A DNA stretch of 64,000 bases from Reticulitermes lucifugus (lineage: Eukaryota > Arthropoda > Insecta > Blattodea > Rhinotermitidae), in contig JAKCWW010000222.1 in assembly GCA_026260175.1 (NCBI GenBank), positions 69,617-133,616 on the forward strand. Direction: 5' to 3'. Of this stretch, positions 1 to 12,800 are shown one piece after another; the stretch's first letter is position 1; each line of letters opens with the position of its first letter. The notes beneath the pieces are model-generated. The model worked only from the letters and a program-made list of their open reading frames with translations, ran no database searches and was not told where the DNA came from. A program made the position numbers and the translations under genes.

Positions 1-1091
1 TTCTTATGAATACCGAACGTGACACCTTCCACAGCAGTCAGCAACTTACTTCTGTAAGCGGGCTCTTCAGTAACATTAAAAACCTCCGACTTCCTCTCCG
101 ACGACCCGACTGCGAAGCATTCTGCCTGCATATTCAATAACTCTAAGAATTTTATATTAACCTATACTGTTATATGTTGGAACTTAAAGGGTAAACACAC
201 ATTTCACATTGTCACCATAAATCTGAAGGGCATTGTTAATTCCCTTTGAACGTGGATTTCTTTGATGATCAATTCATAGGGGGTACGTTTCAAATGTTGA
301 TTTTGGACCGGTTGCTTTTAGGAAAAGTAGAAGCAGTAGCGGCATTCGTCAGAAATTATAAGACATTACTTCTGAGGTTGACCGTTAATCAATGTATGTA
401 CACATTATACGAGGGAAGTAAAATGATTAAGGACAATTCTAGTTTACCTTAAAATTTGTGTTGACAGCATTAAATAAAGCGGCGGACGTAGACTGTAGAT
501 TTTCGAAGCGACATACTGTTGTCGTCTTGGATATGACACTGTGTAATCTGTAGATGGTTGCCATTGTGTCGAAGGGACATATTGCCTTTATTTATAGTTT
601 GTATTTGGAGAAGGCATGTTCCTACAAAAGCTGATAACTAGTTACCAGGCCACATGGTCTCATACCAAATAAAAAAAAATATGAACCTCCACCAACCGAA
701 AATCTCAGATCCCATACGAAGTGCCAATCTGGAAAGAAATCAGAATAAGGTTTTGACATGCTACATCTGATGAAGCCAGGGGGTTTTACGGAAAGCAAAT
801 TGATGATAAACCCACTGTACGAAAAATGCAGTGTTCCTTAATGTTACGGCAGGCGGTATATATTGCTACCACTGGGATTTAAAATGTTGACAGGTGTAAG
901 AACTTTTCAGCCATATGACTTAATTAGTAATATGATTGGCTGGGGCTGGATAACAAAATTTCCATTCCCGTCAGGGGCTATAATTTTTCTTTAGCCTACG
1001 CCACGCAAGTCCCCTGTATCGAACATAAATTGAAGGCTTTTGAGGACAAAATGCCATGGAAAATTATTTAGTTTAATAAGAAGAAGGAGGC

Positions 1092-1362
1092 ATGCGGTGG
1101 CTCAGTTGGTTGAGGCTCTGCAAGCCGAAAGGTCGCGGGTTTTATTCCTGATGGGGTCATTTGGATTTTTAATTAACTTAATCCATCCGGCCGCAATATG
1201 GCTCTGGGGTCGACTTAGCCTCCAACAGAAATGAGTTCCAGGGATATCTCCAGGCGGTAAAGGCGGCCGGTGCGTAGGGCTGACAACCTTACCACTTTCA
1301 TGCGTCGATCATCTAGAAATTCTGGAAGCCTCAACCTCCTAGAGACCTAAGGGCCTGTCCAG
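1092..1362 (+). mobile_element. SINE family 1 (tRNA-derived), copy a
   Basis: Starts with a Pol III box-A-like GGTGGCTCAGTTGGTTGAGG and a box-B-like GGTCGCGGGTTTTATTCC. A body with CATCCGGCCGCAATATGGCT follows, and the 3' part ends near AGGGCCTGTCC. The body is shared with reverse-strand copies at 41487-41684 and 57513-57787. Confidence 0.8.
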
Positions 1363-2174
1363 GCTATGTAGCACGTAGGCTACAAGAGAGATGATAAATA
1401 CAAGAAATACGATCAGAAAACGTGGAGGTTTAAGGAAAACTTGGGAGACCTAGGAGCAGATGAAGTTTGAAATTACAGGTGGGGAATTTCTTCACCAGCT
1501 CAAAGAATGTCAGCTTTTCAAAAGTAATCTTCATGAAGTTACTTGTTTATTTATTTACTTAGTTTCTCATCTTCATCTGCCTAAATATGCTCAATTGATT
1601 CTGATCAATTACACAGAGGTATTCGTCACTCTAATTATTTTAGCCTATATCTTGACCATTATACACTGTGTTTTGTTTTTCAGTTTGATCACAGTACTTT
1701 TTGATGTGTACTATACATCTAAATCTATTGCGTGTATCAGTGAATTTTGCAGTGTCACGTTCCACGGGATCTTCTATCGGTAATTGGTGCATGTGTCCTT
1801 CCGAAAAAGAAAAAGGCGGTGAAGGGCATGCGATGTATTCAGTTCTGGGGTATCGCAGCTGTAACCCTCTTCATGATTCCTTTTTTGCAGTATACTCTGA
1901 AACTGAAAAGAAATACAGTCATTTGAAACACAACTTCACTCACTCTCAAATGCAATTAAAATTGTTTACCCTGGGAAAGGAAACATGACCGTGTATCGGT
2001 CACTGAATATGTTCCTTTTCAAAAGTCGACTCAATTTTTATCCTTTTCAGATATTTATACATTCAAATAAATTACAGATGATTAATTCAGGACTCTCAAT
2101 TATAAAACTGTAGTGATTAATTCTGTAAAAGCAAAGATAAAGTTATAAGTTTTAAAACTTTCGCGGCGACATGA

Positions 2175-2325
2175 TTCAATATAGTCTTCTCGGGCGCACA
2201 NNNNNNNNNNNNNNNNNNNNNNNNNNNNNNNNNNNNNNNNNNNNNNNNNNGGGGACGGAGCTAGTCCCCGAAACGTTGTATTCAAACGAGTTGACGCGGC
2301 TGTGCGCCCGAAAGACTATATTGAA
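2175..2325. repeat. Inverted repeat flanking the assembly gap
   Basis: The left arm 2175-2200 (ttcaatatagtctt...) returns as reverse complement at 2301-2325 with one base inserted or deleted. The spacer contains the gap. It resembles the foldback elements elsewhere in the window. Confidence 0.8.
2201..2250. other. Assembly gap (50 N)
   Basis: A run of exactly 50 N, probably a scaffolding gap of nominal size. It lies inside an inverted repeat, a structure that often defeats assembly. Confidence 0.98.
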
Positions 2326-2459
2326 AGATAAAGTTGTTCATTGTGTTTAAATAAGCACCATAGCATGAAGGCGTATGGGAGCATGGAGTCATAGCTCCAA
2401 TCATTTTTAATTTCAACACTTCAAGAAGATGAACGTCCAGCAATATATTTATTCCGCTT

Positions 2460-2600
2460 TATTCCCAGGCAAAGAGTCTCTGATCTCCAGAACCTGTCTG
2501 GAAGCGTTAGAGAAAAGGAACTTCTCTTGTCCGTGCTGGAAATCGAACACCGATTCTTCGGTCACCCAGCCTGTACCTACTGAACTGCCCCGGCTCCTGA
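2460..2600 (-). repeat. Possible tRNA-like SINE fragment
   Basis: Read on the minus strand it has CAGTAGGTACAGGCTGGGTG (box-A-like) and GGTGTTCGATTTCC (box-B-like) about 20 bp apart. No second copy found in this window. Confidence 0.35.
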
Positions 2601-3289
2601 TTAATCATTTGAAGACTGAAATTCATGTACATTATATATAAACCTTCTATTCGTACCTCACAGAGAACACAGTCCGTCTTCAGTCGGTTGACGCTGATTA
2701 AGGACGCAATCGGTGTTTGTTACTTGAATCACACGAAACACAAGACACAGCAAATTTCAATGTTTCATAATATTACAGCATGCTATACAGATAGCTACCG
2801 GTGGGCTTGAAATGGTAAATTCTGTAGCTTGATATTATTGCGTCAGATGTCATTTGATGTTGTATGTGTAATTAAATTACCATTTTCTCAAAGGCACAAG
2901 CTCATAGATCGAAGCCGTTATCAGTAAGAAATTTTAGTTTTGCGAACAGGCGAATTCCAGGCTCCTCAAAACTACCTACATGCTGGGAGCAAGAGGACTG
3001 TGTCTAATTCTCCTTCACTTTACTAGGTGGATATATGACGCATCAGCCGGAAAGACAACGCACTGTTGTTTAGCGAAATAGCCTTTTAGGGTTTCCAAAA
3101 TTAGAAAATTTCAGTTACGGGAAAACTCTTACAAAATGCTATGTGACTTAGTCTACATTGTTAGATCCATATGACTTCCAATTCAATCAGAATGTTAAGA
3201 ACATCGGTGCGATTAACCGTAAATTTGCCGGTTGGCACTGTTTCCATAGTAGGCAATAATTATCATAAAACTTTACTAAAATGCATTTT

Positions 3290-6200
3290 TCACATCTGTT
3301 CAAGCGCATACCTGCTCCGTAAGATGATTTCTGTCATGCAGATGAATGCAGAGATAAGCAAGCCTCCCCCGAGCAGCCAAACTGCGAACACGATTGTGTC
3401 CGTACCTACCCTGCGAAATTCGGTTTTCACGGAGCACGGAGGCTTATCTGGTCGCCAATGCCTGTTCATGTAGTTGAACAGTCCGCCCTCAACCGCCTTC
3501 CGGTACCTGAGAAGTGCAATGTTTGATTAACTTATTTCAGAGTTTCTTCCTAGGTTTCTGGTTAACTACACACAGTATAAAATTATTTTTGTATAAACAT
3601 GATTTTGTGTGTGTTCTATTTGTTGTACGGGCTTTCACTATATGAAGCTTAGTAACTGTCAAGATTAATGTTATTTTGGGGTTCTATGAAAGGCGGGGAG
3701 GTTCTCGGACGCTTATAAAGAAGGGATCTAATAGAGTTAGATCAGTGAAGAGTAAATTGGAACTCACCCGTATGTGAGAAGCTCCTTAAGAGGTGAGGTT
3801 CTAGGTACGAAAGGATAACATTGTTGAATTGGAAATATGAGGATCTCGGTGAGGTCGCACTTGGCCTCATCAGTGAATGTCTCTTCGATGTCCTTATATA
3901 CGTTAATGGCTTCGGTATGGAATATGAATGGCTCAGTTAGCACCTTGTGAAGGCCAGTTTCACGTGAGTAGTACCCCGTGTGGGGAGGTGCCATTCTTTT
4001 TTGATACAGTTCCTGTACCAGGGGGTCTGCGCTCATCTGAAAGCAGATTGCAACACTCATCCTTTTGTTTCGTAGCGACCAAATAATTAAACAACAGACG
4101 TAGAAGAGCATACGATACGCTACAATCAGTTCGCTTTAATTTCAAACAGCATGCAAAGAAATCTACTTGCTCTGCAGATCATTAGGTTAGTTCGTGGTGG
4201 GAGAACACTAGCTCGAGCTTTGACATCGTCCCATTTTCAAATCACATGTCTCCTATGAATGGTTTGTAAGACAACAGCAGGCAAGCCTTCGATATGTGGA
4301 GAAAAAGGATCACTTTGAACGTTTTTAGCAAAATTTCTGGGCTGTATACTTGTTTATCAATGACAGGAAGAAAAAAAATTATTTCGACATTCACTGATGC
4401 TTGCTTGTCGAACTTCAGCTTTGCACACGTTTCCCTGCATTTTGTTTTTGCGCAGGGCTTGTATACCTGGACACATTGTGAGTAAATGAAGCGTAACACA
4501 TTTTATACCCTCACGTCATACCCTTCTGAGTATGTATATATTTTTGGGATTAACTGTAGCTTTTGCTTATATTTTGACGAGATTCTACATAAAGACGAAT
4601 TCTGACAGCTGTAAAAGACCATTTATTTACATTTGCTTTCAAATATGGCAGGGAAACATTTTTACTGCATATAGGTGTTCGGATGAAGTACAGAGATAGT
4701 TATTGGTGGTAAAGTTTCAGGCATCGTACGTTCTGGTTGCTTTTAAATGAATTTGAATATTTATTTCATATCAACAGTTATTAAGTCCTAGGGACATGAC
4801 ATACTTCAAGCTTAGGAGTGAAGTAGCGTAAACATGCTTCCGTCTAGAAGGATAACAGTCATTGTGGGGACTAGCTTTGAGATTTACGTAGATTGTGGTA
4901 ACCGTTAAAGAAAATAAATGTTACTACGGAAAGCAGTCAAGTGCGACTGATTTTGTGAAGAACACGTATCCTTCTGAGCGGACACAAAATACAGATTTGT
5001 GGAAGTGCTCCGTCATGGTTAGATCATACAGCCTACTCACCTTCTTCTGCGTGAGCTAAAATAAAACCAGGATTAATATCTTCTCGGGGAAAGGCCTATA
5101 ATGATGCTTGGAATGTATTGCCATGAAACTGAAACCAGTTTCACTTTCAAACATTTCCATTATTGACAAATGCGCAGAAGCGGTGGAGCCCCGTTTTTTC
5201 ACGGGAGGAGGGGAGGTAAACAAGACCATATTATTGAAATGTTTAATGTTGTATGAGGTTTGTCCTTCTGGGTTATGACACCATATATTCTGGTAGGTGG
5301 GTGCAAACGTTTCTGAGGAATACACTGCCCGTCTCTTCAGGATGGAGTATGCAAGTATTACGTTCTTTCGAAACGTTGGTGTCTACCTACCAACTCAAGT
5401 TGCTCATTTTAATTCGGACATCCAATTGTACACGTAAATGTCTACCCGTAACGTACCATGTAGGCATAGAAGGTGAGTAGATCTATAGCTACAGCTCTAC
5501 TCATTCTTAACATCGGCGCTAGACGGGGTGGGTGGTCAACGCCACGTCCTGACCGCAATATTCCCTGCAACATCCCCTATACCCATTGTACAGGAGGCTG
5601 GATGGGCGCCACGGCCAGTCTGGACGGATTTGGAGAAGACAAAATCTTTTTTCTCTATCGGGGTTCGAACCCCGAACAGGCATCCCGTTGTGCTGTGACT
5701 AAATATACGTAAACACACGTTCAATCGGCCGACGCAATGTGTGTTAATATTTATTTGCCAGACCAAAGTATCAATCAGTATGACCCCTTTTAGTGGACTT
5801 GGTGAACGTTTTCGTACCTCGAAAAAGGGTCGGTTGTAGTTGATGTCTTCTGCACCGAACGCTAGCGAACTGTCGATGAGATCTCTGGTGTTATGGATGG
5901 ACTGAGTCGGTGCCGACAGCAGCGAAGACACGACGAACGCGGAGTAATATACATTCATCATGAGGGCCAGAATGTGGGTATTGAGAAAGACAATGCGTCC
6001 TGTGATCCATTTGGAGTCCATCGTGGATCCTAAAAATTATAATTATTCTGTTAGGTGTTCCCGTAACTTAACTGCTGCAAGAAAACTTTGTTATTAGATG
6101 TAATGACGGATATCGACAATTTGGACAATGGAATATTAATTGCACTGCAGTAATATTTGGTACTGGAAGTGGACAATGCTGTACAACTATGAAGCATGAA

Positions 6201-9200
6201 AATAGTTAAATTATCAGTAGTTACAATTGCATTGTGCTGTAACAGTGAAGACGCCAGTTACGATGGATTTTTGCAGTGACTAAGGAACTCAGTTTTACTC
6301 TGCTCGTCAGAATTATCGTGTCCGGTTTAAGAAGACTGTGTCAGTAATTACAGTCACAACCAACATATATATTTTTTGACACATTAGGCTACCGGTTTCA
6401 GCCCTATAGAGCCATCATCAGGCCTATACAAAAACTGTGAGAAACGAAATCTATAATGTAGAGAATTTGATTTTCACAATTTTTGTATAGGCCTGATGAT
6501 GGCTCTGTAGAGCTGTATTCGGTAGCCTAATGTGTAAAAGAATATATGTTGGTTGTGAATGTAATTACTGACTAGAGTGAAATATACTTTGTATTTACAT
6601 ACAAAAAGGATGTCTAATATTAAAGTTGGTGCAGTGGACTGGTCACTCACTACAGAATGCACATCTCCAGACCAAGAAACCTCTGAAAGGAGGCCCTATG
6701 CTCTGCAAGGAGCGACAGGAGGTAAATAAATAAAATAATAAATAATAATATTAAAGTTGAGACGACTTGCCGAATATCGAAAACAGTAAGTGAAAGAGAA
6801 GTTCCTACGGCATAAATTAGACAATAAATGGCTATGAAATTAAGAAAAATAGATTATTTTTCTTCGACAAATATGATCAGCATTTCTGGAATTTTTTAAA
6901 TGTTTGCTTGGAAAACATGATCACCTTTCTGAGAAATAATGATTACCACAACAGGAATTTGGATCCGTAACTGACTGCGTGGAACAAGCTTGAGAAGCTA
7001 ACATTCACACAACTGGGCGAGATGTTTTTCGTCCTCACCCTGTTGACTAACTGCTCCCGTTATGATAACAAGGGTGTCGCTCCACGTCCAAGCCCCCTCC
7101 GTTTCAGTGTTGATCATCTCATGCGGATTGTCTTCTGCGTGGTACTGGGACTCGAAGAAGGAAATGAATCGGAGGGCTACCATCATCAGGAACCAGATGA
7201 GTCCACAGCCCAACCATAGCTTCGGCTCAAAGGGTTTCAGAAGAACGCCATACGAGTCTGTTATCTGGGGATGACGGAACATGGCACATACTCTGCAAAA
7301 ATAATTCTTGCTTGTATTTACGGGTTTTGTAACAGGATCAGGCAAAATAGCCGAGGATTCTGAAAGCTAGAACATATTCTGTATAAGTAATATAGGTGTA
7401 ATATTACGCATTATCTAAACAGACTAAACATAACATCTGGGTTGCTGAAACTTGCATATATTCTGCAAACGTAACCTTATAATGTTACGTATTATCTTAT
7501 GGGATAAATATGGAACTTGTCCTCCGCAGGGAACATAGTACATGCGGATTGATTTAGAGGATAACACAGATTATCTGGTGATGCTGGAACATTGTACATA
7601 TTCTGCAAACGTAACGTACAATATTACAGATTACTTTACAGGGTGTGACAGAAAATTTGGGAGTGCTGAAAAGTATCATAAATTCTGAAAATGTGATGTG
7701 ACAAGATTAATAATTTTATATTAAAATGAGACCATATTTGAGGTGCCAAAACATGGCGTATATCCTGCAAATGTAAGCTAAAGGTCATAATAAAAGGTTT
7801 TTAGCCGCCGATTACACTACTAAACAAGAAACTGTTTATGTTAATTCTTTCACGACTTCTGAAGAAAATGTGCCTGCTAAACACATATCACAAACTCCTT
7901 CCTTGGACGAATAATTATACGTCCAAGGAAGGAATTTATCACAAGATTAAGGATTCGTAATTTCAGGTCTAAGTGTGAATAGAAACAGGACAGACAACTT
8001 AATTTGCGAAGGCTGAAGGAAGAGAATATGGTTTAAAATTATTCGTGATTAGGATTACCTGTCGTAAAACAGTGGTGCATTGGGGCCAGTTAGCCTATAT
8101 TGTCACGGATTCAGAACTTGAACTTGAACTTGTAATACTTTATGTATAGATACTCTAAATCTAATGTAGGTTCAAAAGATAGTTCAAATCGTGTTAAGAG
8201 TTGCATTACAATAAACTTAATTATACTCGTATAAGCAGTGTCGATAGTGCAGTGCCTGTACACTCTTTGTACTACATATTGTGAGCGATATTCTCACCGC
8301 AACTCCCAGGTCGGCACAGGACAGAAGTCCGACATATCAATGCGATGATGGTTAAGCTTCAGAGCTGAAATGCTGACTTCGGCTTCTCCGTACTTCATCA
8401 TACGCACCAGCCCCTCAGGCTTTCCACCCTCCACTACATACCCGAAAGTATTTGTGTGGAGTATTCTTTTGCTGAAAGAGAAAACAAGGTTGTCTAGAGA
8501 ACACAGTTACCAAAAGCGTTTTTTGAAACTTTGTCAACCTCTTTATTGCTCTTGATAAATCTGTGAGGGTCTGTCAGAAAATGAGTTTAAATACACATAT
8601 TTTTTATTCTTTATTTCAACACTAACAAAAACAGTGAAGATTTAATTGTGCTGACGTCCCACTACCTTCCCACATAGTTCCCGCCACAGCTGACGCATTT
8701 ACCGTAACGCAGGTCGACCTTTTTCTATTCCCTGTTGACAGCAGTCCGTGTTCTGCCTTGTCAGCCATCGTGTCACAAATGTTTCCACCTCCCAATCATC
8801 TTTAAATCTGTGGACGCTAAAATTTCACTTAAGTGCTGGATGATAAACTCTCGCGACGAATTATGCTGATATAATCACAATTACTGTAAATTCTTTAGCT
8901 AAGAAAATATACGCCATGTAAATTTATTTTGTGACCGCTTTCGTATATTTCTGGACTTGTGAGAGTAACAGGAGAATGGACAAAATTATATAATAACAAG
9001 TGTCAACACTTGTGCCCTCCCCAACTATTATTCTCGGCCGTGCCATGGCTTAGGCGGTTAGTTGCCGGCCTCCCACCGCGGAGGCCCGGGTTCGATCCCG
9101 GGGTCAGTCCATGTGGGATTTGTGGTGGACAAAGTGACACTGGGACAGGTTTTACCCCGAGTATTTCGGTTTTCCCCTGTCAATTTCATTCAACCCGTAC

Positions 9201-9806
9201 TCCATTACTTGGAAAAATGAAAAAAAAGACTAATCATCCTTCTCTTCGTCTTCATCACAGGATTGCACAATAAGCCTCAAGGCTGCTGTGTGTCCGTAGC
9301 ATCTGCTGCACGGCCCTCCTCCACAAAAAAAAATATTCGAGTGTTAAATTACAAAGAATGATATCGGTGTGTAGTATGACACGCACAGGGAGATACAATA
9401 GGAAATCACTAGACGTTCTGTTGTGAATGTGTATATTGAAGGATTCAGGCATCGACTATATACAACCTCACATTCTTCAACTAGCGACCAGGTTCTACTC
9501 TACATGCACCTATCACGCCAATCCACTCATTCGCACAATTAGACGATACACCTTGCAAGGTTTGAAAACAATGTATAAAACATACAAATACAAGAGGCCG
9601 AAGCATATATTGCTTTAAATGGATTATATGACAAGGTAGTGTTTTTTGTTGTGTAGAGTTTTTCACTACGGCTACAATTCTAGAAGTACGCTACTTGGCA
9701 CCCAGGGTTAAGTTCCTGCGCGTAAGGCACAATGGCAGTTGGTGAATGGAACAACTGATGATAAATGTTGTATTGTTTCTCTTGCTGTAACTAAGAAATG
9801 CTAATA

Positions 9807-9843
<37 letters not shown>

Positions 9844-12800
9844 ATTGAAGGATTCTGCTCATATACAAACTACGTCAGCGTGGCAGTGTGTTGACTCACG
9901 AAAAGTTGTACATCTGTTGCATAAGAAGAAATCCTCTATAATTGTAAGTGGCCATGGAGTCAAGGGCTCTGTTTTCTGGTTTAACCAGCTCCTCTTCCAA
10001 ATTTGTCGTTGGAATATTGTTCACCTGGAAAGACGAGAAATTCCGAAGTCATGTATCAGTCACGCGTGTTTAGTTATGAATTTTAAGTGTTAATAGTAAT
10101 TCCATTTCTGTTTTGCATTTTATTTCAAAATTCATGACGGAGAGCTGTGAGGTACGCAGACTCTACTCTGCCAGCTCCTGTCTCAGTTTTTATAAGCTTT
10201 TGGTGAAGCGAACAGATTTGCGTCGGCTGTGTGTTGTCTCACACTTTCGTTTGTCTGTGTTTACACTTTGACCTGTACCTTACACACCAGCTGTTTCATT
10301 CAAATCTTTAATGACGTGCCTACAAAAGACGAGTTCCAGAAGCGTGTAGAAATTTGGCGAAATATCATTTGATATCCAGAACAGATACCTCATTATTTAG
10401 TGTCTCTGCTCTAAACTTTATCTTCTAGCACGTATATTGCATTCCCTTTAAAAGAAAGAGAGGAAAGAAGGAAGGAAGGAATGAAGGAAGGAAGAGAGAC
10501 TGAAAGAAAGGAACAAGGAGAGGAAAAACTATGAGATATATGGAAAGTAAGAGAAAATAGTAATGAAGGGGACAGTAAAGAAGTCCGTGTGCTTAATTAA
10601 GCACCGTGAAGTAGAAGTATGGATCCACGCATTATTCGCCTCAGAAGTGGATGTGGGCGAAGGGTTAGCCTCACGCTCCGGACGCTTACCTCCCAGTAGA
10701 AGATTTTCCAGTATCCACTGAATAGTGGTCTGGTTTGACCACGGAGCCAAGTTGACGCTGTGATGGAGAGGGAATCTCTGCCTCTGCTGGCAATCAAACC
10801 CCATTTACCGGCCTACTAGCCCATTGTCTAGTCACTGCACTGATTGAAATATCCACGCTCCAAGAAGAATAAACAAATAAAGCAAGAAATAAACAAATGC
10901 GTCGGAAGCAATAAAATAAAGAATTGAAATCTTAACGAGCGTTTGGTTGATAATCCCATCCTAGTCTTCTTTATGGGTTGCGATCCAGAGAGCTGACCAA
11001 AGCGAATTCAGAAAGAGAAACTGCAGTTGGTGCCTTTAGTGGAACCAACATCGTACCTAGGACGACCTTGTGACTCGCATATAACAGGCTACACAAACTG
11101 ACATTATAGCTCGTATCGTTAAATATGCTGTTTAGAAAATAAGACATAATTTGTACGAAACCTGGCCGATTTACGGAGTTTTTCACATCTGTAAACACAA
11201 CATAAAAATAAGTCTACAGAGCTTACAGAATTATCTGGTCCAAAAATTAGGCTTGATTATCTGCGCCATGCTTAATCGAAGGTGTGTTAAGATATTGCCT
11301 CGTCAGTCTTTGTCCCATATCCTAAGAGCGAGTAGCCGTACTTGCTTTAAGCAGTCACGATCATTTTGTAGTCAGATCAAACCGTCAGAATTGTGCTACT
11401 TGGATTTTAATTCGTTCAGATCAGAGATTGACATTGGTTAGAGCGGAATTTAAAGTCGTATTTAATACAGTTAGAAATGTCTTAATCGGAATGGCGGCTG
11501 TTTGAAGAGAGAATGAGGAACCTGTGCAGAAGATACATAGGGGTTTGTATTTTTTATTCCGAATTGCAAAACATCAATTCTTTTTACGTTTAGGCTCAGA
11601 TAAGCTACGTGTTATTTTCGAAATTTTTTGTTTCACCACACGTACTGAGATCTCATTTCGTATATCTTGTTATATGCGAACTGCAAAGTAATTCTGGGCA
11701 TGATACGGATTCCAGCAAATGTACCAACTGCATTTGGTTAAAACCACGCAATATCTGCCATGATATTCGGTATCCTGACCGGGAGTATAACTGGGTACCT
11801 CACAAGCACAAGTGTAGCTATTACACACCAACTTCCTCGATTCAACGGAAAGTAGTGTTCACAAACACGCATAAAGGACATACAAATAAAATGTTTATAG
11901 GTAAATAGTGGACTAAGTGCAGGCCTACTCACCACCAATGCTGCAGTATAAACGATCCCCCTTAGATCCTGCCTTCGAGAGTATTTGTACTGGGTCAAAT
12001 TGAAGACAACACCCTCTTTGAGTGTCCAGTGCCCCGCCAGAGTCCCATTTATCGGCCAGCTGTAGTTGATCTTGTAGAGGTCATGCAAAATAATTCGGTC
12101 CGAAGAAGTGTCAGGGTACGCCCACGTCATCTCTGTATCGATACTCATACTGAGTTCGTCTATCTCGGACGTGAACTTGTATTTGCTCCATACCAACCAG
12201 TTGAAAGAGGCGTTTATAAAGCGCCTTGCTGAGTTCTATAAACATCAAAATAACAGAGCGCTACAGAAAAGGTTTCTGCCAACGGGCATAATTAATAAAC
12301 ACATAACAATGACTTGAGCGAAACGTAACTGCAGTTTTATGAACTTTCGGTATTTAGCAATTTGACCATGCGAGGTTTGAGACTCTCACGGCAGTGATGT
12401 TAAAGATTCAAGTACTCTGGAATGCTTTTATATATTCTAATTGAATGACGTTTGGTATAAATGGTTAAGTACGGAAGCATAGCTGATTTTGGTCATATTG
12501 TTTATGGTTTATGTAATGACGCACCGTAACTCAGAATACACAGAAGTGCATGACAGTCTGGTGATTAGTGAGTAATACCTTGGAAAGGAAGCGTAATGAA
12601 GCAATAATAACCGAATTTGATGCGCTATATCGGCATTTGACTTGAGGGACTGCGGGACTCTTCTAAAAATAAATAAGGACAACCGATCTCCGGGCCGCGA
12701 TTTTAACCCGGAACTATTATAATACTCGTACGAGGCAGGGGTGGTAACTACACGTACTGCACCGCGACGTTCCGAATGGCCATGTAGGGGATGTGATTGA

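Larger units (their letters stand above)
1..3289. other. Region downstream of IR-1: no gene seen
   Basis: No exon resembling the receptors could be read here on either strand. It holds a tRNA-derived SINE (about 1092-1362), an inverted repeat around the assembly gap, and a possible tRNA-like repeat at 2460-2600. Hydrophobic open frames near 1460-1783 are AT-rich and match nothing I recognise. Confidence 0.6.

Noticed and set aside
1460-1783. Plus-strand 107-codon hydrophobic frame
   Set aside because: Low-complexity, AT-rich codons, no recognisable domain and no splice-site or neighbour support.
1-3289. A fifth IR gene downstream of IR-1
   Set aside because: No S1, TM or S2 exon could be read on either strand in this stretch.
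5473-5712. Plus-strand 79-codon frame near IR-1 exon 7
   Set aside because: Explained by a reverse-strand family 4 SINE.
9060-9115. Possible tRNA gene (strong box B CCCGGGTTCGATCCCGGGG)
   Set aside because: No acceptor-stem closure or cloverleaf could be drawn, and the same sequence heads a SINE repeated at 39333.
10971-11198. Minus-strand frame considered as IR-1 exon 4
   Set aside because: The true exon 4 was found at 10024-9900 with the right phase and alignment; this frame matches neither.
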